Shown one piece after another: positions 31,060 to 33,889 of a stretch of 33,889 nucleotides of DNA. The notes beneath the pieces are model-generated. The model worked only from the letters and a program-made list of their open reading frames with translations. It was not told the origin of the DNA and searched no databases. Origin of the DNA: Sphingomonadales bacterium (GTDB lineage: Bacteria; Pseudomonadota; Alphaproteobacteria; Sphingomonadales; Sphingomonadaceae); NCBI GenBank assembly GCA_027489365.1, contig JAIXZV010000191.1:1-33889 (forward strand), given 5' to 3'. Every line of letters starts with the position of its first letter. Within the stretch, counting starts at the first letter, position 1. A program made the position numbers and the translations under genes.

Positions 31060-32459
31060 AGGGCGTCGCAACCGACATTGGCACGATCCATTTCGTCGGC
31101 ATCGGCGGGATCGGCATGTCCGGCATTGCCGAGGTGATGAAGAACCTCGGCTATGCGGTGCAGGGGTCGGACGTGGCCGAGGGCTATGTCGTCGAGGGGC
31201 TGCGCGCGAAGGGGATCAAGGTCCTGATCGGGCATCATGCCGACAATCTCGGCGATGCGGCGGTGATCGTCACCTCGACGGCGATCAAGCGCGGCAACCC
31301 GGAGGTGGAAGCGGCGCTCGAACGGCGCATCCCGGTGGTGCGGCGCGCGGAAATGCTCGCCGAGCTGATGCGGTTGAAATCGACCGTCGCGGTCGCGGGG
31401 ACGCATGGCAAGACGACGACCACCTCGATGGTTGCGGCGCTGCTCGACGCGGGCGGGATCGATCCGACCGTAATCAATGGCGGGATCATCAACAGCTACG
31501 GATCGAACGCGCGCCTGGGCGCGAGCGACTGGATGGTGGTCGAGGCCGATGAGAGCGACGGCAGCTTCTTGCGATTGGACGGGACGATCGCGGTCGTCAC
31601 CAATATCGATCCCGAGCATCTCGATCATTACGGCTCGTTCGATGCGGTGAAGGACGCTTTTGTCGAGTTCGTCGAGAATGTGCCCTTCTACGGCGCGGCA
31701 TTGCTGTGCCTCGATCATCCCGAGGTGCAGAACATCATCCCGCGCGTGCGCGACCGGCGGGTGGTGACGTACGGCTTCTCGGCGCAGTCCGACGTGCGCG
31801 GCGTCAACGTGACGCCGATCCCCGGCGGCAACCGCTTCGAAGTGATCGTCCGCCACCGCGACGGGACGAGCCGCTCGATCGAGGGGATTGAAATGCCGAT
31901 GCCGGGGCGGCACAACGTGCAGAATGCGCTGGCGGCGATCGGCGTGGCGCTTGAGCTCGGCATCGACGATGCGACGATCCAGCAGGGCTTTGCGAAATTC
32001 GGCGGCGTGAAGCGGCGTTTCACCAAGGTGGGCGAGACGGGTGGCGTCACGATCATCGACGATTACGGGCATCATCCGGTCGAAATTCGCGCCGTGCTGT
32101 CGGCCGCGCGCGAGGGCGTCGAAAATCGCGTGATCGCGGTGGTGCAGCCGCATCGCTACTCGCGGCTCGGCGATTTGATGGAAGAATTCCAGGGTGCGTT
32201 CAACGATGCCGATATGGTGTTCGTGGCGCCGGTCTATGCCGCGGGCGAGGCACCGGTCGAGGGTGTCGATGCGGCGGCTTTGGTCGAGGGCCTGAAGCGG
32301 CGCGGGCATCGCTCGGCGGCGACGATTGCGGATGCGGGCGCGCTGGCAACGGCGCTGGCGGGTGTCGTGCAGCCGGGGGATATGGTGGTGTGCCTGGGGG
32401 CAGGGGATATTACCAAATGGGCGGCCGGGTTGGCGGCGGGTATCGAGGCGGCGCGATGA
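31056..32459 (+). CDS. murC: UDP-MurNAc:L-alanine ligase MurC
   Basis: MurC adds L-Ala to UDP-MurNAc, the first peptide step. The 467-aa Mur ligase has the Rossmann start '[18 protein letters not shown]' (residues 11-28), the ATP loop '[12 protein letters not shown]' (about 114-125), 'EADESDGSF', '[12 protein letters not shown]', '[14 protein letters not shown]', 'KFGGVKRRF', '[10 protein letters not shown]' and 'QPHRYSRL'. The track's start at 30741 is in murG; ATG at 31056 (ATGA overlap) is the correct start. It ends in an ATGA overlap with murB. Confidence 0.97.
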   Translation: MKGVATDIGTIHFVGIGGIGMSGIAEVMKNLGYAVQGSDVAEGYVVEGLRAKGIKVLIGHHADNLGDAAVIVTSTAIKRGNPEVEAALERRIPVVRRAEMLAELMRLKSTVAVAGTHGKTTTTSMVAALLDAGGIDPTVINGGIINSYGSNARLGASDWMVVEADESDGSFLRLDGTIAVVTNIDPEHLDHYGSFDAVKDAFVEFVENVPFYGAALLCLDHPEVQNIIPRVRDRRVVTYGFSAQSDVRGVNVTPIPGGNRFEVIVRHRDGTSRSIEGIEMPMPGRHNVQNALAAIGVALELGIDDATIQQGFAKFGGVKRRFTKVGETGGVTIIDDYGHHPVEIRAVLSAAREGVENRVIAVVQPHRYSRLGDLMEEFQGAFNDADMVFVAPVYAAGEAPVEGVDAAALVEGLKRRGHRSAATIADAGALATALAGVVQPGDMVVCLGAGDITKWAAGLAAGIEAAR

Positions 32460-33436
32460 GCCGTGGCGCAACCTCCCAACCGTTCGTTTCGAGCGAAGTC
32501 GAGAAACCTGGCACGGCGCATGGTTTCTCGACTTCGCTCGAAACGAACGGATGTCTTCCCGTGACCCAAGGCTGCCTGACCCAATCCGCCCCGCTCGCCC
32601 CGCTCGTTTGGTTCAAATCCGGCGGCAGTGCTGAGTGGCTGTTCGAACCCAAGGATGTCGCCGACCTCAGCGCTTTCCTCGCCGATCTCGACCCCGCAAC
32701 GCCGGTAATGGCACTCGGCCTCGGCTCGAACATGATTGTGCGCGACGGTGGCGTCCCCGGCGTGGTGATCCGACTGGGCAAGCCGTTCGCCAAGGTCGAG
32801 GCGATCGATGCAACCACCTTGCGCTGCGGCGGCGGGGCGAGCGGCATTCTCGTGTCCTCGACCGCGCGCGATGCCGGGATCGCTGGCGTCGAATTCCTGC
32901 GGTCGATCCCGGGCACGGTCGGCGGGTTCGTGCGGATGAATGGTGGGGCTTACGGGCGCGAGACCAAGGACATTCTGGTCGAGTGCGACGTGGTCCTGAG
33001 CTCGGGCGAGCGGCAGACGTTGGCAGTCGAGGCGCTGGGCTACACCTATCGCCATTCGACCTTGCCCGAAGGCTGCGTCGTCGTTGGTGCGACGTTCCGG
33101 GGTTCGCCAGGTGATCCCGTAGCGATCCAGGCCGAAATGGACCGCATCGCCGCCGCGCGCGAGGAATCGCAGCCGTTGCGCTCGAAGACCGGTGGCTCGA
33201 CCTTCAAGAACCCGGACGGGCACAAGGCATGGGCGCTGATCGACGCCGCCGGGTGCCGCGGCTTGCGCATTGGTGACGCGCAAGTCAGTGAGAAGCATTG
33301 CAATTTTCTGCTGAACCTCGGCAATGCGACGAGCGCGGAGATCGAAGCGCTCGGCGAAGAAGTCCGCGCGCGCGTGCTGGCGCAGTCTGGCGTGACGCTG
33401 GAGTGGGAAATTCAGCGGGTGGGGGTGGTGAAGTGA
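32456..33436 (+). CDS. murB: UDP-N-acetylenolpyruvylglucosamine reductase MurB, with palindrome-encoded N-terminal insert
   Basis: MurB reduces UDP-GlcNAc-enolpyruvate to UDP-MurNAc with NADPH and FAD. FAD and substrate motifs are '[21 protein letters not shown]', '[18 protein letters not shown]', 'YRHS', and the catalytic Ser in '[10 protein letters not shown]'; '[11 protein letters not shown]' ends it. The ATG at 32456 overlaps the murC stop (ATGA) and gives 326 aa. Residues about 9-32 ('[10 protein letters not shown]...FSTSLETNG') are the translation of a 69-bp palindrome, and ordinary MurB sequence resumes at '[13 protein letters not shown]'. A GTG at 32561 ('[14 protein letters not shown]') would skip the insert, but lacks a clear ribosome-binding site. 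MurB function looks intact; its true N-terminus is undecided. Confidence 0.95.
   Translation: MSRGATSQPFVSSEVEKPGTAHGFSTSLETNGCLPVTQGCLTQSAPLAPLVWFKSGGSAEWLFEPKDVADLSAFLADLDPATPVMALGLGSNMIVRDGGVPGVVIRLGKPFAKVEAIDATTLRCGGGASGILVSSTARDAGIAGVEFLRSIPGTVGGFVRMNGGAYGRETKDILVECDVVLSSGERQTLAVEALGYTYRHSTLPEGCVVVGATFRGSPGDPVAIQAEMDRIAAAREESQPLRSKTGGSTFKNPDGHKAWALIDAAGCRGLRIGDAQVSEKHCNFLLNLGNATSAEIEALGEEVRARVLAQSGVTLEWEIQRVGVVK
32481..32549. repeat. Long palindrome inside the murB 5' coding region (type B)
   Basis: A perfect 27-bp inverted repeat (32481-32507 and 32523-32549) with a 15-nt loop; one more pair extends it on each side. The arms match those of the palindrome at 24868-24942. It is open in the murB frame with no stop, so it is translated if the coupled ATG at 32456 is used. 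Confidence 0.92.
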
Positions 33437-33451
33437 GTTCAGGTCTTCAAA

Positions 33452-33597
33452 TCCTCCCCGGAACGGGGAGGGGGACCATTCGCGTTCTTCACGCGAATGG
33501 TGGAGGGGGCGCTCCGCGAGCGCTCCGCCCGTTGCCCACCCCCTCCACCATTTTGCCGGAAGAGGCAAAATGGTCCCCCTCCCCGTGCCGGGGAGGA
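33452..33597. repeat. Multi-hairpin palindrome between murB and ddl (type C)
   Basis: Outer arms TCCTCCCCGGAACGGGGAGG... (33452-33480) and 33569-33597 pair over 29 bp with one mismatch. Inside, two side hairpins occupy equivalent places: CCATTCGCGT-tcttc-ACGCGAATGG and CCATTTTGCC-ggaaga-GGCAAAATGG. A central GGTGGAGGGGG/CCCCCTCCACC stem closes the middle. The side stems differ in sequence but both pair perfectly, and their loops are reverse complements of each other. It fills the murB-ddl gap and ends in GGAGG, the likely ddl ribosome-binding site. Confidence 0.9.
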
Positions 33598-33602
33598 ATG
33601 CA

Positions 33603-33889
33603 GTGACGCTCCACGTCGCAGTCCTGATGGGCGGCTGGTCGGCCGAGCGGGAGGTTTCGCTGTCCTCGGGCGCTGGCGTTGCCGAGGCGTGCGAGAGCCT
33701 GGGGCACCGCGTCACGCGGATCGACATGGGGCATGACGTCGCGGCGAAGCTTGCCGAGGCAAACCCCGACATCGTGTTCAACGCGCTCCACGGCACGCCG
33801 GGGGAGGATGGGTCGGTGCAGGGGATGCTCGATCTGATGGGGTTGAAATACACCCATAGCGGCCTCGCCACCTCGGTGATCGCGATCGA
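33603..33889 (+). CDS. ddl: D-alanine-D-alanine ligase, 5' part (runs off window)
   Basis: Ddl makes the D-Ala-D-Ala dipeptide used by MurF. The visible 95 residues begin '[20 protein letters not shown]' from a GTG at 33603 and include '[23 protein letters not shown]' and '[10 protein letters not shown]', the start of the ATP-grasp enzyme. GGAGG at 33592-33596, six nt upstream, is supplied by the end of the type C palindrome. The gene is cut by the window end; ftsQ, ftsA and ftsZ normally follow. Confidence 0.95.
   Translation, partial: MTLHVAVLMGGWSAEREVSLSSGAGVAEACESLGHRVTRIDMGHDVAAKLAEANPDIVFNALHGTPGEDGSVQGMLDLMGLKYTHSGLATSVIAI

Noticed and set aside
30792-32471. 559-aa minus-strand ORF opposite murG-murC
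   Set aside because: Antisense shadow of two certain Mur genes; no plausible domain or RBS.
24868-33597. CRISPR array
   Set aside because: The repeats are inverted, few and kilobases apart, with no regular spacers and no cas genes.
32234-33871. 545-aa minus-strand ORF through murB and the ddl start
   Set aside because: It reads through both palindromes because these are open on both strands; the rest is antisense of murB.

Overview
This is a chromosomal window from a high-GC alphaproteobacterium, most likely Sphingomonas or a close sphingomonad. The evidence is a complete mraZ-to-ddl dcw cluster in alphaproteobacterial order, an NDUFA12-type complex I accessory protein, a DUF2155 lipoprotein next to aat, many GTG starts with 1-4 nt overlaps, and palindromic repeats that read 'FVSSEVEKP...FSTSLETNG' when translated. 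The species assignment comes from gene order and protein character, not from a search.

Region 1 (1-5453) looks like accessory DNA wrapped around a core locus. The 3' end of a type I restriction specificity-like gene converges on nusG-secE (minus strand). Upstream of secE lie a LysR regulator, an unrecognised 383-aa protein, an HNH-like protein and a 120-aa hypothetical, followed by tRNA-Trp. Two copies of a structured palindromic element (about 798-899 and 5270-5363) flank this block. Their stems differ by compensatory changes while their loops are conserved.

Region 2 (5500-12955) holds a membrane PAS-GGDEF-EAL protein, then a sulfide/persulfide detoxification module: an MBL-fold persulfide dioxygenase-like enzyme, divergent from a BigR/SqrR-like two-cysteine ArsR repressor, a rhodanese-DUF2892 protein and a TauE/SafE exporter. 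A fatty-acyl-AMP ligase and recX, divergently oriented, follow.

Region 3 (13017-19302) contains a double cold-shock-domain protein, a DUF192 lipoprotein, NDUFA12, a DUF2155 lipoprotein whose 3' end overlaps aat antisense by 187 bp, a ParA-like ATPase, a small MliC-like lipoprotein, a VapBC toxin-antitoxin pair, cysK and a small single-pass membrane protein.

Region 4 (19303-33889) is the dcw cluster: mraZ, rsmH, ftsL, ftsI, murE, murF, mraY, murD, ftsW, murG, murC, murB and the start of ddl. Together they make lipid II and build the septum; most junctions overlap by 1-4 nt, which indicates one translationally coupled operon. Upstream of mraZ are four TTCCCC boxes at an exact 10-bp period, the geometry expected of an MraZ operator, plus two opposite-strand GGGAAATCA boxes. 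Two families of long palindromes interrupt the operon at murE/murF, inside the murB reading frame, and at murB/ddl. At murB the palindrome appears to be translated as a protein insert; at ddl it supplies the ribosome-binding site.
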